Source of the DNA: Rostrohypoxylon terebratum
Lineage: Eukaryota > Ascomycota > Sordariomycetes > Xylariales > Hypoxylaceae
Direction: 5' to 3'
NCBI GenBank assembly: GCA_022497145.1
Contig: MU385878.1
Span: forward strand, 248,001 to 312,000
DNA: 64,000 bases
Positions 1-13,500 of this stretch are shown here, piece by piece. The translations under genes were made by a program, and so were the position numbers. Below the pieces are notes generated by a model. The model worked only from the letters and a program-made list of their open reading frames with translations. It was not told the DNA's origin and ran no database searches. Position 1 is the first letter of the stretch. Each line of letters opens with the position of its first letter.

Positions 1-3000
1 TTAAAGGAAACCTGGAAAGAGGGCCGGTAGCGGCGGACGAATAGTCATTGCGCTAGGTAGCCATTGCTACGGTAAGCCTTGAAACGTCGTACGGGCGGTC
101 GATGAGCGGCTGTTGTGCAACATCCAAACGATTATAAAACCCCTGAGGCCATATGCAAGACGGAGTGGGATAGGACGGAGTGGATGGTTGGGCAGATGGA
201 AGACGGCGGGGTCCTGAGTGTATGGAGTGTGTAGTGTATACTAGGTAGTGTATGTGTTTTCGCGCTTGCTACTGCGGTTAAGTCGGTTCTGGTGCACAAT
301 AATGAAGGTGGGTAAGTTGTTTCTGCATGGTCTTTCCCAATTACCACCTCACTCGCTACCTTGTGATCTTTCACCGTGGACAATCTCCATAAGAGAGCAC
401 TACTGCGAACGGAATAATACCCGTTCTTTCGTCATATCCCCGCGTCCCTTGTCTTACGAGCTCGCAATGTTGAACCACACCCCGAAAAAAAAAATTATGT
501 TGGAGGCTGTGCGGTACGAAGCAGTTTTGTCTAGGCCGTCGAAGTATCTCTCGCATGGCTTCTTAAAGGTCCACCCACCCGAGACCTGGAGACTTTTGTT
601 ACATAGTACTAATTACTTTGCTACACCCTCGTTATGTCCCCATTGGTTCTGATGCACCCCAGCGATTAGATTGGCACACGCAGTCAGCCTCGGTCTTGTC
701 CTCATATGTGGGGTGCAGGAAATCTCATCAAACTCGCCGTGACAGCCCTATCATCGTTATTATCGTCTTTCGCTAAGTATCTATTAGTATGTAGGTATTA
801 AGAGGGTGCTTGGAAAGGTACCTGGAATTGTTTTTGTTTTATTCGCGATTAGCAGGAGAGGCGTTAATGGCTGGCGCGTTGATAGATACCCCAGCCAATA
901 TGGTTAACTAGTCGCTGTTAAAACGGATAATCAAATATTATAAGTTGTCTTTATGGTATGGTGCGGTATGGTGTGGTATGTATCATGTTTCAGAGTATGC
1001 AATAATGCCTATTCTTTCACTCTGTGATGGTGTTCTAGAATATGTTACAGCGGTACAAGAACCCTAGATTAAGGTACGTGGTATTAATGCCATACCTACA
1101 TGTGAGAAGCTCCCAATAAGATGACTACATGGCGAAAAGCTAATATTACGTGCTCTCCGTGTTATATGTTGCATTAAGATCATTTGCGTTGGTGTTCACT
1201 ATAGGCACCCCATATATAAATGGGTATCTTACACATTCATGGGGCCTACGGGGAAATAGCGAGACCCGAGAGCCGGACGGGCGGGTTCGCCGGAGACGTG
1301 AGTAAGCAAGGGAATCGATAGGTAGGTACGTAATTTAAAAAAAAAATGGCAACTGAGATAGAGCTGTGTCATGCATCCCTAATAGAACTAACGATTCGAG
1401 AATCTGCAAGGTTTGTTGGAAAGGTGTGAGCTATAAAATATTAGTAAAGGATTCCAGACAGGTATCAGGCAATAATAACTAAATACCCACTTAGAGAAAT
1501 AATACCTACGGCATAATGAAATACAAATAGCGTCATGTAAGTTCAGACTGAAGAATAGGGCATAAAATCGATTTTAGCAAGATTCCACGTACCACGTACA
1601 AAGTTCCCCGACTCGGCACCACCATCCGCATTGCATACTATTACCTAGGTTAGGTCCTAGGATTCCATGAGCTGAGCGAACCTGCAGCAACCTTGAGGTT
1701 TGAGAAGTCTGGAGCCTGGGGGCCTGGGGGCCTGGAAGGTCTGGGAGTCGAAAATGCCTACCTACTATTAGTAGCATCCATATACCCAGGTATTGTACTA
1801 CTTATCGTTGGATGCCCTATAAGGAGCTTCCTGTAAGTAATGGTAGATCCTCCCGTAGTCGGGTCGCCATTAGCTCCTTTCTCAGAGCTTCAGCCGTCCC
1901 CGCTCCCCTACTGCGTTACATCCATTGCGCTGATTGCATAACGCTAGCTATGTAGGGTAATTTAGTTTTCCAGGTCCGTCTCTTTATCCCTCCGTTTGGT
2001 AATGGATGAACCGAACTGGTAGATCTTATTGGTCCCATCTAACCATTCGAAACATCGAATCTGGTTAAACCGAAGCAGGGGAACAAGACCTTAGCGGCAA
2101 TGCGGGCAAAGGAACAAGGGAGCCAGGTGGAGGGTTCAAGCAGCCCGAGTCTCCAAAAAGCGTGGCAAGCGTGAGCGTGGGAAGCATGGGAAGCATGGGA
2201 AGCATGGAAGCGAAGCCGTCAAAACAGCAAGGGACAGGGCTCACGCGCCTGCGAGAAAAAATCCTACGCTTCTTTTTTTTTTTTCGATGCAAGACCAATT
2301 CCCAGCAGACCATCATGCGGCGTTTGACAATGAGGGTGAGAATATCACTCATTTGCGCCTTTTACTCATAATCCGCCAATTTCACAGTATCTAGATTCTA
2401 CGTACTAGGTACCTACCCTACTATATGTAGGCACATCCATATTAGTAGCAGATTGTTAAGAGATAGCCCGACTAGCTATCATGTACTATGTAGGTGATTT
2501 GCAGGCAGGTAAAAAGAGCCGCCGCGCAAGATATGACGCGCCGCCCCTGTTTCCTACTTGACGACCAAGTCTATCAACCTGCGCACTTTGCCTGCCGCAA
2601 AACACCCGGCGCTTACAGATTCTTGATGCAGCCCTTTGAACCGGATATTGCGCTGCATTGCCCTGGTGAGGGTAAATCCTCCCGTCCTCGTTGGTGCTAC
2701 ACACCAAAAGAGGGTGTGGTCGGTGATAGATGTGCATATGATGCATGCACTACCCGTCCACACCTCTCGCCGTTGAGAATCTGACTATCACCCCTCTCTC
2801 ACCACACCTTCACGACGAGATATCCTTACCCATAAGGCCAAAGGAACAGCTCAGCGCTACCCTGCATATCCTTGAAGCAACGGAAACCATTGATCCTTTC
2901 TATGCGCCTTTCTAAGTTCCTCTTCTATTTTGGCTCGTCCATATCACCTCTAGACCCTTCGCTAGGTCTCGACGAATTGCAGGTTCTTACAATAATGCGT

Positions 3001-5002
3001 ATAACAGGCTTTGAGATCGGATTTGCTGACCAGTTCGGGTTACTGAGTCAGAGAAGTTTCTGACAAGCGACGATGCGGCAGCCAATCGCATATTATAGGC
3101 GCTCCTCCCCAAATGTGATATATGCAGTTCGTTCACTCCCCTGGCAGAGCTGACGCCAGGCGCAAGACTGTTTCTGTTATGGGAAAAGCAGACATCATGA
3201 TGACGGAAAAGAGGTTACGATTCTCATCCGCATATCAACATCGTTAGATGTCATCACCCAATAGATTTCTTGGCAGGGGAATTATTGGGTCGTGGGTGTG
3301 ATCACCTATCATGCCGCGAGCGGACCGAATTGCCCTTTTTCAAACTGGTCAAACTGGTCAAACTGGTTAAGGCTGTTCGGCTGCTACGTAGGCAGGTAGG
3401 CAGGTAGGCAGGTACCTTGGAAGTAAGGCGTAGACAGGTCAATGTCAGCTTAAGCAATGATTTGTCGTCATCGTCATCATTGTCATAGACTATCATCATC
3501 ATCGTTGCTGTCATCCATGATCGTACGAGATTTATCGTCCCGCCCTCGGCTTGCCGTATCGATAGGTACGTCTGAGCGACCCGTACCCTTGGACATATGC
3601 ATATCCGCCACCTTTTAGGCTCTTCCCGCTCTTCGTACATATCCGCTCCCATCCGTGCAGATCCATGTTGGTTGGAATGGACCCGCCGATCCACCTCTGT
3701 GCCGTATCTGCAATGGTGTGCCGTGCACCGTGTACATACCTATCTTCATTCGGCTTTAACTGCAGCGCTTCATATTCCATAATCGATCCTCCAGCTTGGC
3801 TAGGTCTGTGAAACCCGACCAGCCCGCTTATTATTATGACTATTACGATTCTTATGAAGATAGCGCTTATATTTGGCCACCAATGGCAAGGCAATGGAGT
3901 ACCGTGACATGCCTGTCATTACCCTTTACTATTTAGCACGTGAATGGCGCCATTAGATCTTACGGTCATTGCGAATCTTAGATTAGGTATCTACTTACTA
4001 CTATGATAGTATGTAGCTGCCTACTAGGTAGGCATATAACCTTATTACTACCAACCACTAATAGTATAAAGTAGGTAGGCACATAGGTCAAATATATCGG
4101 AGCATATACGGACAATAGAAATAAGATCATGTCATTATACCGTCCCATCCGATTTTAAACAGCCATAACTACTGTTAGTACTCTCCAAAAAATTAAGTAG
4201 GATTAGGATTAGCCCCGACGAGGCGTCGTTGTCGGTCAATGCAACGCCCCATGTCATACGCAAAATTCGCCGCCGTTGGCTAAAAGGCCTGCAGCTGGGA
4301 TACGACGGATCCGAATTGCAATAGTGTGCCACGGGTTTCTGCAGGTAGCAGACGTTGTAACCCAACTACCTTTAGGCCTAAGTACCTAGGACCTAGGTCC
4401 TAGGTAGGTAGTTTACGAGAATACTTTGGGTTCGGCGCAAAACTCGCACGATAAAATCCCGACACATACATGTCCTATTAGAAGTTTGCCTGCATAATCG
4501 CGAACTACCAGCTCATCTGTACACCCAACATATAGTTTCATGTCACGCAGCGGCATGATAGTTTTGAGTATGCCACCTATAAACACATCGTGGCAAGGAT
4601 TGGGAATACCATCGAGCTGATTGTACTTAAGGGGCACCCGTAACATTTCTTAATTGCATAGGTAGCTAAAAAAGAAAAAAAAGAAAACAAAACAAATTAT
4701 TACAGGGCGCTGTTGCTAGATGCCTGCCAGTTAGATACGATAATAGCTATTCCCAACAGCCGCAATCAAGCAGGTTTCAACGACGCTCGTGTTTGCTCAT
4801 AATAGTAGCTCCGAATCAAAAAGATTGAAATTCTCCTCACACCCTCATCCACCACCCACACGAGTCTATCGACACTATCGATAACTGAGTCCCAATTGGA
4901 ACTAACAAGAATAAAAAGTGAACACATGAGGCAATGGGTACGGAGGGAACCAATTTGCAGTGATTCCACAAAGTTGAACACCAACGCTTTGGTAGTTCAC
5001 CC

Positions 5003-5045
5003 CTCGACAACCTCGACAACCTCGACAACCTCGATAACCTCGATA
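5003..5045. repeat. 9-bp tandem repeat
   Basis: About five copies of a 9-mer close to CCTCGACAA; the last copies drift to CCTCGATAA. It lies in gene-free DNA. Confidence 0.7.
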
Positions 5046-7560
5046 ACTTTATCAGTTTTAAAATCAGCTCGGTCCCGGCGAAACGTCAAAAAGGTACCGG
5101 CGTTTGAACCCTAATTGTCGTCATATATCTCAGGCTCTTCGTTGGTTTAGACCTGGTCCCTCCAAATGATAATCATACAAAACGCTTATATAAACGATAT
5201 TAGACAATATCTCATCGAGATTTTAATAAGGCAGGCAATAATATGTAGAGGGTAACGAATGACCCGCTGCCCATTAAGACCTTCGATATTTGTTTTTTGA
5301 CTTGTTCATTGCTAACTAAAGACATTGATATGCGTACCTAGTAAATAAGTAAATACATACAGCAGTACGTTCAGGGCCGCTATAATTGTGGGTTGCTTGC
5401 CTTTTCCGGCCTCATGCAGCCCAGATCTAACACTTTCAGGGAACCATAGGGGATTTCAGAATCATCAAACTGACGGTCCTAGGTAACCTAGGAAAGTGTA
5501 TTAATAGACATCTCGGAAATTGCAAATCGGCATAGGTCCATGACATCGCCTCTCATTACGATTAAAAATACTCATGTAATGCGTCTTCGCAACCTTCGCC
5601 TTCCCAAGCAACAGTAGAAAACCTGGCAGGAAAAGTGAGTTTCAACTGTTTTGTGAGTTTCGAGGTCTTTTGATGTCTTCATGATAGGCTCGGTACTATG
5701 CACAAGCCAGGTCTAGCAGTTATCTCCTCCCCTGAGATCCTGAGATACTAGACGGACCCTTGCCACGGCTCGTAAAAGTATAGCTGTACGCATATTGATG
5801 CTCAGTCGACTGGATCACCACAAAACATCATCGTCAATTGAGTTGCTGTGTATATTCCACGTTAGGTACCTATATGTTCTATGAGACACGTACCCCGTAT
5901 CTCTCTTCGAAAATACGCAGTGGGAACGTCAGTCAACTTGCTTTATCGTGAAAGGGTCAAAAGACATTTTAGCTTAAACTAAGGACTTACGGAACTGATA
6001 AGTTGCAATACGTTGAGGATCGTCTCTCTACCAAGCTTGGTGTGAGCAACAACTCCCGAGACTTCTCTCTGATATCACCACAATAAGGTCAATAAGTCAC
6101 CTATGGCTTTCATCAAATCGATGCCACCCAAGACGGATGTTCTGAAGGGTCCAGCGCGTACTACGTAACATCGTGTTTAGCGCTGTCCCGCTGGTACGGA
6201 ACCTTAACTTTTAGACCTAAGTTGGACGACCTTTTCCCCCGCAAGGTGTAGTGACAATTGTCGTCTCGCAATTGAAAAGTTAAAATGGCCTTGAGTCAAC
6301 TTTCAAGTACCTACCTACATCTTAATTTAGTATATATGTATCTACAGTCTAGTTATACAAACTCGCAATGCTTCAAAATACGTATCAAAGCTTTTTATAT
6401 CGAATATCAACTAAAATGTACATTTAGCATTAAATCATTATCATATATATATATATATTGTTATAAAAGCAACTGCTAAGTTTGACTACATCTTATTGAT
6501 TATTCATAAAAATATCTCATGAAAAGTTACTAACCTAGGTAACTAGGTACTTATCTACACAGGCGTCATTAGTTAGACTCGTTACGGGCGTCGCCGCTAC
6601 ACAGAGGGTACAGCTTTTATATTGGTGAGGTTCTAGTGCATATAATGTAGATTCATTGATTGTCACTCGTGTCTTTTCGACAGGCTGAGCCGATGTTATC
6701 AATGCTAAATACGAGACATGTACGGGCAATGACGAATAAGCGTGTCTTCAGTGCCTTGTGGAAGCGGGAATGGTTGAATTGGAATTTCCGACTACTATGC
6801 TCCAGGTATTATTGGACTATTACTGGGAAACCCCGGTGTTCGGTGTTGGTAGATGAGGGCGCATACTGAGAGTCCTGGAGAGCTTTGCCGGAAATATGTT
6901 TGTCTTTTTTGACCCTCCAATCTGTTACCGCCAAATCCTTACCTACCTAGTAGGTACATTACATACTGGATGTGTTTACAATAAAGACGGGCTACGGCAG
7001 ACACTAATCGGATGACAGCATAATGGTTGCCACGTATTGTCGTCACCTCGCCTCGCTCTAGTACTATGTACAGCCGAAGTCGATAGCCATGACTTCATTT
7101 GTAGCTTTAGCGATGTGAGATAGAATGAAACCTACACTAGTAGTAATAGACCACAATTCCCAGCAGAAAAACAACTGGGAAAACGATCAGGCGTGCGGGC
7201 CGTGGACGCCAAGGGCAGGATAGAGTCCCTTTGGTCCGGCTCCTGCGGTGGATCGCGCTTAAGGGAACAAGTAATGCAAGCACACCGACAATTTGGCGGT
7301 CCGGAGAACAAAAGCAAGATGGACCCAAACTCTCGGGCTTGGTGGAAGCTGCATGTTAGCATGTTAGCATGTTAGGCTCATCCGAACCCGCACTAATATG
7401 TAATTAGTAGTAGCCGGTAGACAATCCTTGGACGTGATTGGATGATTGGATAGTGATGGTTTTGACCCAATCAAGGGTTTGCTCGAGTTACGTTCACGTG
7501 ACCGTATATGCATGCAGAGCGAGCCGCTCCCGCAAATTGAACCCCATTTTTACTAATCTC

Positions 7561-7607
7561 TAGTTGACTAGTTGACTAGTCGGCTAATTGACTAGTCGAC
7601 TAGTCGA
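7561..7607. repeat. palindromic 9-bp tandem repeat (GACTAGTT/C)
   Basis: Successive units built on GACTAGT, each near-palindromic (ACTAGT core), form a tract that can fold on itself. It is in non-coding DNA. Confidence 0.65.
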
Positions 7608-8980
7608 TTTAGTCACAGACTTAGTCACCTGGCTGCCTGGTCAGTGTTTGCTGGCCCCGAATCGCTGCCGACTTACGGTGGATACACTCCTTGCTCCTTG
7701 TGTACTATGTAGTGTATGTACCTAGTATCCATATTATATCCATATACTACCAAGTAGTAGTGGTGGTATCCATAGTGTACGAATGTGCGTAGCAAATCTT
7801 CTCCTTGTGGTTGGCCTAGGTGTTTGATCTTCGGTGTCAAATACCTAATAGGTAAAATGAATCATTCTAATCTAAGCAGATCCTAAGGGGGGAAAATATA
7901 AGCATAAAATGCTGAAGTATCACGAAGATCTCGGGTTTATTTCGTTACATTAGCTTTGGAGAGATATATCGTTAATGACGCCGATGGACTAGGATAATTC
8001 GACTCCCGGATCTTGCAAACAATCCATTCATACCTATCCTTACCTACCTAGTACACTAGATATTGTGCCTTGCACAGCTTGCACTCGATCCCCTGCCTGA
8101 ACTGATCGTTACGCAAAGGCACAACCCCTCCTCGTCGTCCTCCTCTCTTCTTCCCAGGACCAGGGACGCAAGGGGGACCAATAGCCAAAATGGCCGTTAT
8201 CCAAGCATGGTTCCAACAAGGAAACCCCCTCTTGTTGAAAGTGTCGCGTCGAGCATCCGACCACCATTACCACAAGCCTCTAGTCTATTCTTCGACTAGT
8301 AGTAGGCTGGCTGCTGGCTGCTGGCTGCTAAGTAGGACAAATGATTATTACATGAACTACTCCGTACGTAAAGACGGGTCAGTTGACAGGTTCGCGCTTA
8401 CAAGCTACTAGGTTAGGTATCACAATCTGTTGCATCCCAAAAGGTCGCCTTGCTGATCTTATTGGCCGGCACGGATATAAGCGAAATCGCTCGGCGTATT
8501 CTTGCAGAGCTCAGGAGTCAGAAGAGCTGACAGAGCTCAATAGAGCAGGGGAAACTGCAGATAATCTGTCGATTTAAGGTACGCTATATACGCTATATAC
8601 GCTAGCCTTCGTGTCGACTTCTGAAGTACTGGGGGACTTGGCGCTTGCGCCCGCCGACCGCCGTTGAACATCATCTGCTGCTTATGTACCTGTCTACTGC
8701 GCAGTGACTATCTGAATACGTAGCGTAGAAAACACACAAGCCGGGAATGCATGTCATGTTTATGGCGCACCCCTCTGGCATCACGGTTCTAGACTCATTG
8801 ATCAACAACGGTCTTATGGAACTAGCCGTGACAAACGTCGCATCGTTGGCATCTCGAGAGTTAAAACAAGGGGTTCCTTTTTGAAAGGCATTGTCCCTTG
8901 ATAGACAGCAGTTCATGCGAAGAACTCGCGTGCAACTTCTAGGTACCTAATCTCTATCCCTGTTGGTAACCCGAACACCA

Positions 8981-8981
8981 G

Positions 8982-9020
<39 letters not shown>

Positions 9021-9029
9021 CGCGCGCAC
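8981..9029. repeat. (TA)n-(TG)n-(CG)n compound dinucleotide repeat
   Basis: About ten TA, ten TG and three to four CG/CA dinucleotides follow each other without interruption. The result is an almost perfect alternating purine-pyrimidine tract of nearly 50 bp, a type known to favour left-handed Z-DNA under superhelical stress. Confidence 0.85.
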
Positions 9030-11603
9030 TTATGGACAGCGAGTGTGAAATCAAGGTAGAAGTATCTAACTTCGACACGTCACCGCGATATAGGCCAGCG
9101 GGTTCCTGCACCATTACTCTCCTGATACAATGTGTTTATCAAGAGCGCATACGGAGGGCTGTTACATACATACCTAGGACCTAGGACCTATAGGTATGCC
9201 TTAGATAACTCGTACAACTTGGCGGAGTGCTAGTTAGATTTGTTATCTTTTCCTCAATAGGCTCTCGAATGCTGAGACCCTCCAGGAGCTAGAAAGAAGG
9301 CTTTTGTACATAATATATAGGCGCTTTTCGCGGAGAGATTCTTCCATCGACTGTGGTGGATTATGATTGGATCTGAGAGTACACACATAATAGCTTATAA
9401 TCAAAGCCCAAGTCAAATAAGGAGTTCATAAGATACTATGGCATTCCGTCATCTAGGTAGATACTTTCGATGGGTCTCGGCAAGTAAGTATTCCCATAGT
9501 CAACCACCACATCACGCGCACACGCACATTTGCATTTTGAAGAAATGGGAATCTGAAAAGGATACATAGGTAGGTAGTATGTATATCGTACATGCGCCTA
9601 TGACGATGATCATTTTGGTCACGCGAAACCCGCAGCGCCACAGGCAGGTAGCCCTTCGCTTCCCTCGAATAACCGACCAGATATCTCCATGAATGCATGC
9701 ATGCGTGTACCTACATAGTATTAGCAGGTACTACATGTCTTAGGCAGGCGTAGAGAAAGACAGACTTATAAAATTCGAGGCGGTATAGAGCGGTATTATA
9801 AAGCGGTATAGAAGTATATGCATGGATGAAAAACTATTGCATGAACAGGTGTTGTACAGAGACAGCATAATATGGATGGTTTAATGATACAGCATACTTA
9901 GTACTATTGAGTGTCTGATGATAATACCATCAAACGTGGTAAAGATGGCGATGACGATGACGATGATGAAGGGCCGATCCTACGAAGCAGGTACGTGGAG
10001 AATCGGCGGTGAGATTTGGACCGAATATTTTGCAGCCGTGGAATTCCAAGGCTCCCCCAGCAGCCCCAACCCTGGAGCCGTTTCGGGACATGGAAATCCC
10101 TAAAAAGTCCCCAAAGACCCCTAAGACCCCTAAAAATCACAACCCTAAAATCGCCTAAAATCCACAGACGCCAGCAAGGACAAACGCCGGACAGGCGACT
10201 GCTACAGAACACTCTACCTACCTATAGGTACCTAGGCCCTAGAAGTATGCAACGCCCACATGCCAAGAATCGTACCTAATCGTATCTACATAGTATATAG
10301 GATCTCACATACACCTGGCATAAACTAGGTACCTATAGCTAGTCGAGATTTTATCAGATTTCGTATCTTTACACGTATTTAGATATATATGTATCTTGAT
10401 TTATCTACTATTAGTAGATGTCACGTCTTACGTCTATCTGTATATTAGTATATTAAAATCTAAGGTAAGAATATAAAGTGCCTTAATGCTATGTGGTAGT
10501 AAATGCCATGTAGATGCTATACTACTATCTACCTTATATGCACCTAGGACCTAGGTCCTAGGTCCTACTACTTCAGGGCCTGTTAAGCCGCGGTGTTTGT
10601 GCTACTTACTAGGTACCTAGTATGCATGCGGATGTATGGAACCTACCTACCTACCTAGTACGTTAGGTACTTACCCGTATAAGGTTTTGATTCAATTCTA
10701 GTTCAGTGTTCCTGCTACCTGACTAGTACCTGAGGTCCTGAGTCTCCGGTACCTAGACAGTGCGCTGCAGCTGGAACTTCTGATTGCTCCAACCAACTAC
10801 CTATTATTACGTAGGTGAGTCCATTTGGTGTCAAGTGCTTTCCATCTATAACCTTAGGTGTAAGTTCTGGTTCCAAGATTAAGTTGATTAGACTGAAGGT
10901 TGTGTCACGTTCGCTTGCACAAAACCGCATCAAATATACCTAGGGCTATCAGGCAAGTACATTATTAAAACCCTAGGCCCTAGGGCTTGAACCGGTTCTA
11001 ACTTCTAAGTTACCTTTCAACACTTTCACTTTCCATCTTACAATATTAATCATCTCCAATGCTTTCCCTAAACAACATCAACTGTGACGTGGATGTTGGC
11101 GATTTTTAATGTTGAATGGTAGGTAAATATTGAAAAGAAGAAAAGAGGTAGAACACACCCTGGTTGATCTCCCCATGTTCCAAAAAACCGGATAAGAGAC
11201 ATCATTTCTTAAGAAGAAAGGTTTCATCGCCATCTCTCACCCATCCATTTATTCATCCATCTCGCGTGTTTCCACCCCGTGTGTCTCTTCCAATTCCCCT
11301 GCTGCCGGGAGAGGAGAATTATTACGACTGGTTCCCAAAAATCCATCTTTGCGGGATCACCACACATTGCTACCTTTAATACAGCGCTGCTATACCCATT
11401 CATCCCATCCCATCCATCCCATCCCTCGTGTAATTTATCCGACATGCAGACCGACGCCTGCAGTGACCCAGTCAAGCGCCGGTCGATGCCCAAGCACATC
11501 CATATCCATCCATAGCCATCCACATCCATCTACTATACACCCATCCCCATCTCGTGGATTGCATCCATTACACAGGCACACACAGGCACACACAGCCGCA
11601 GGT

Positions 11604-11673
11604 GCATACATACATACATACATACATACATACATACATACATACATACATACATACATACATACATACATAC
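11604..11673. repeat. (CATA)n tetranucleotide microsatellite
   Basis: About seventeen perfect CATA units end in a TACCTAGGTA palindrome. Because the unit lacks stop codons in most frames, it creates artificial frames rich in IHTY on one strand and MYVC on the other. These are not genes. Confidence 0.9.
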
Positions 11674-13500
11674 CTAGGTAGTAAGTAACGATGAATATTC
11701 TTTTAACCCTTTCGGCCGTTTGTTTTGTTTTGTTTTCCCCCTCTTATCGCTCTCTGCAGTGGCCGTCACGAGAAATTAGGAAGACGCATGTCAGTCCAAC
11801 GAACTATGTGATGGCACCTCATCCACCCCACTCTTCATCGCGCGGCGTATTTCCTTTTTCTTCACCTTGCAGACGCCGTACATCGTACACCTCATCAATA
11901 CCTTACCTATGTGCAGCTGTACATTTTAATACTACCTATGTATTCTCTCCTTGCTCAAGCACCAACTTCCGGCGACGCATTGGCAACGCCCGGTCCCTTA
12001 CGACCAGACAGTCAGACCATTACACATTACATACTATGTGGTAGAGGCCGACCCAGATTCCGATCTGCTTTGGACCACCGCCCGCATGCTACATACAATG
12101 TACACAATGTACATCGCTAGTGTAGGTATGTGCCTATAATGTTGAATGCATGTGTACATTGCTACGCTGCTACTAGGTACCTTGGTCCTTCACCCATCCC
12201 TACAGGTATAAAAAAAAAACAATGCCACAGCAGCACGCTCTACATATGCACTTCCTCTTGTGACCGCGGTCCGCTGCGAAACCTGCAGGACCACATGCAT
12301 AGCCACGGAGCGTACCTAATATCTCTAATATCTAGGTGCTAGGTACCTGATATTTATTACCTGGAAAAAGAAGTTCGCAAACGCCCTCTTAGCCAGGAGG
12401 AATTTCATGACTCATCGCACTACACAACCTTCAACATGATCCAACGCAAGATAGGACAAAACGAAACGAAACAAACCAAACCAAACTAAAAATTGCCGAC
12501 TCGTTGGATAAGGTGGTAGTACACCTCCTACCCGCCCATGAAACCACCCAAAAACCCAAAAACCCATGCAGCTGCGGGAGGCACTGTCCGAAGCGCGCCC
12601 GGCGGGGAAGGGAGGGGGGAGGAAGGAGAGGAAGGAGTCAATACGTTGGCGGAGATCCATTCTAAACCATGCAAGGCATGGGATCGTGATCATGTACGAC
12701 CTGCGAGGAAATCCAACTCCACGATTCCAACGATCCATCTGGCTCCAATTTTTATTGCTTTTTATGGTTTCTTGGTAATAACAGTGATCGAGCCCGTTGT
12801 TGTGTGCCCTGTGTGCCCTGTGTGCCCGTGCAGCCGTGGCATCGCCTTTCCGCACCGTCTGCCCCGATTTGCCAGTTTCGGCGCGCAGAGCACCATTCCC
12901 CATACCTGAATGTATGAAATAAACGCGTGCAATATTGAGGCGGTGAACACTGTCGCCGATCCGACAATTCGACAATCACGAGGGTTTTCTCAGGTGCGAG
13001 AGCAAGAGCAAATGCAAGCGCATAATACAAATGGTGATGCGGATGCCAATGCGAAGCAAAGAGCCAAGGCTAATCTACTACTAGGTATCTAGATTCTACA
13101 TATGTAAGTAGGTACCTAGGACCTAGGTATTGTATCTCTACTATGTACAATACCTAATTACTAATTAAGCTTAGGTACCTGGTATTTTAGGGGTATTACT
13201 ACGTACTAGGTAAGTGTCCGAGTTTGAAAAGTTACCGCAGTGTTAACAAGTATTACGGAGTATTTTAGACCACTAAGTGTACGAGAAGTCGACGATATAT
13301 TGCCGACGACACATCCATATTTCAGGGAGAACGATCCGGCTCTCGAAATCTTTTCTCGATGAAGTGTGATACGCACTACATTATACCTCATACGTTATTC
13401 ACACACTGAAAATCAAAGTCCAAGTCCGAACGCAAGCAATATCGGTTCTATTATCGACGTCCTAAAAGCGCAGCTCAGGGCAGAGAGAGTCGAGACCAAT

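Larger units (their letters stand above)
1..13500. other. gene-empty left arm
   Basis: No open frame here joins into a plausible protein. The frames present are short, lack family-like motifs, and several only read through simple repeats. The stretch contains many short palindromic tracts built from CCTAGG, GGTACC and TAGGTAGGTA units (for example 4383-4410, 9171-9193, 10541-10566, 13104-13127), several microsatellites listed separately, and T- or A-runs. I found no tRNA B-box with a matching A-box and no transposase motifs. It may be a repeat-decayed or subtelomere-like interval, but no telomeric array is present and this is inference. Confidence 0.6.

Noticed and set aside
10100..10160. CCCCTAA/CCCTAAA runs resembling telomere repeats
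   Set aside because: Units are irregular and interrupted; no tandem TTAGGG array, so no evidence of an interstitial telomere.
11349..11681. Long frames on both strands ending in IHTY or MYVC repeats
   Set aside because: They are produced by the (CATA)n microsatellite and have no independent coding signal.
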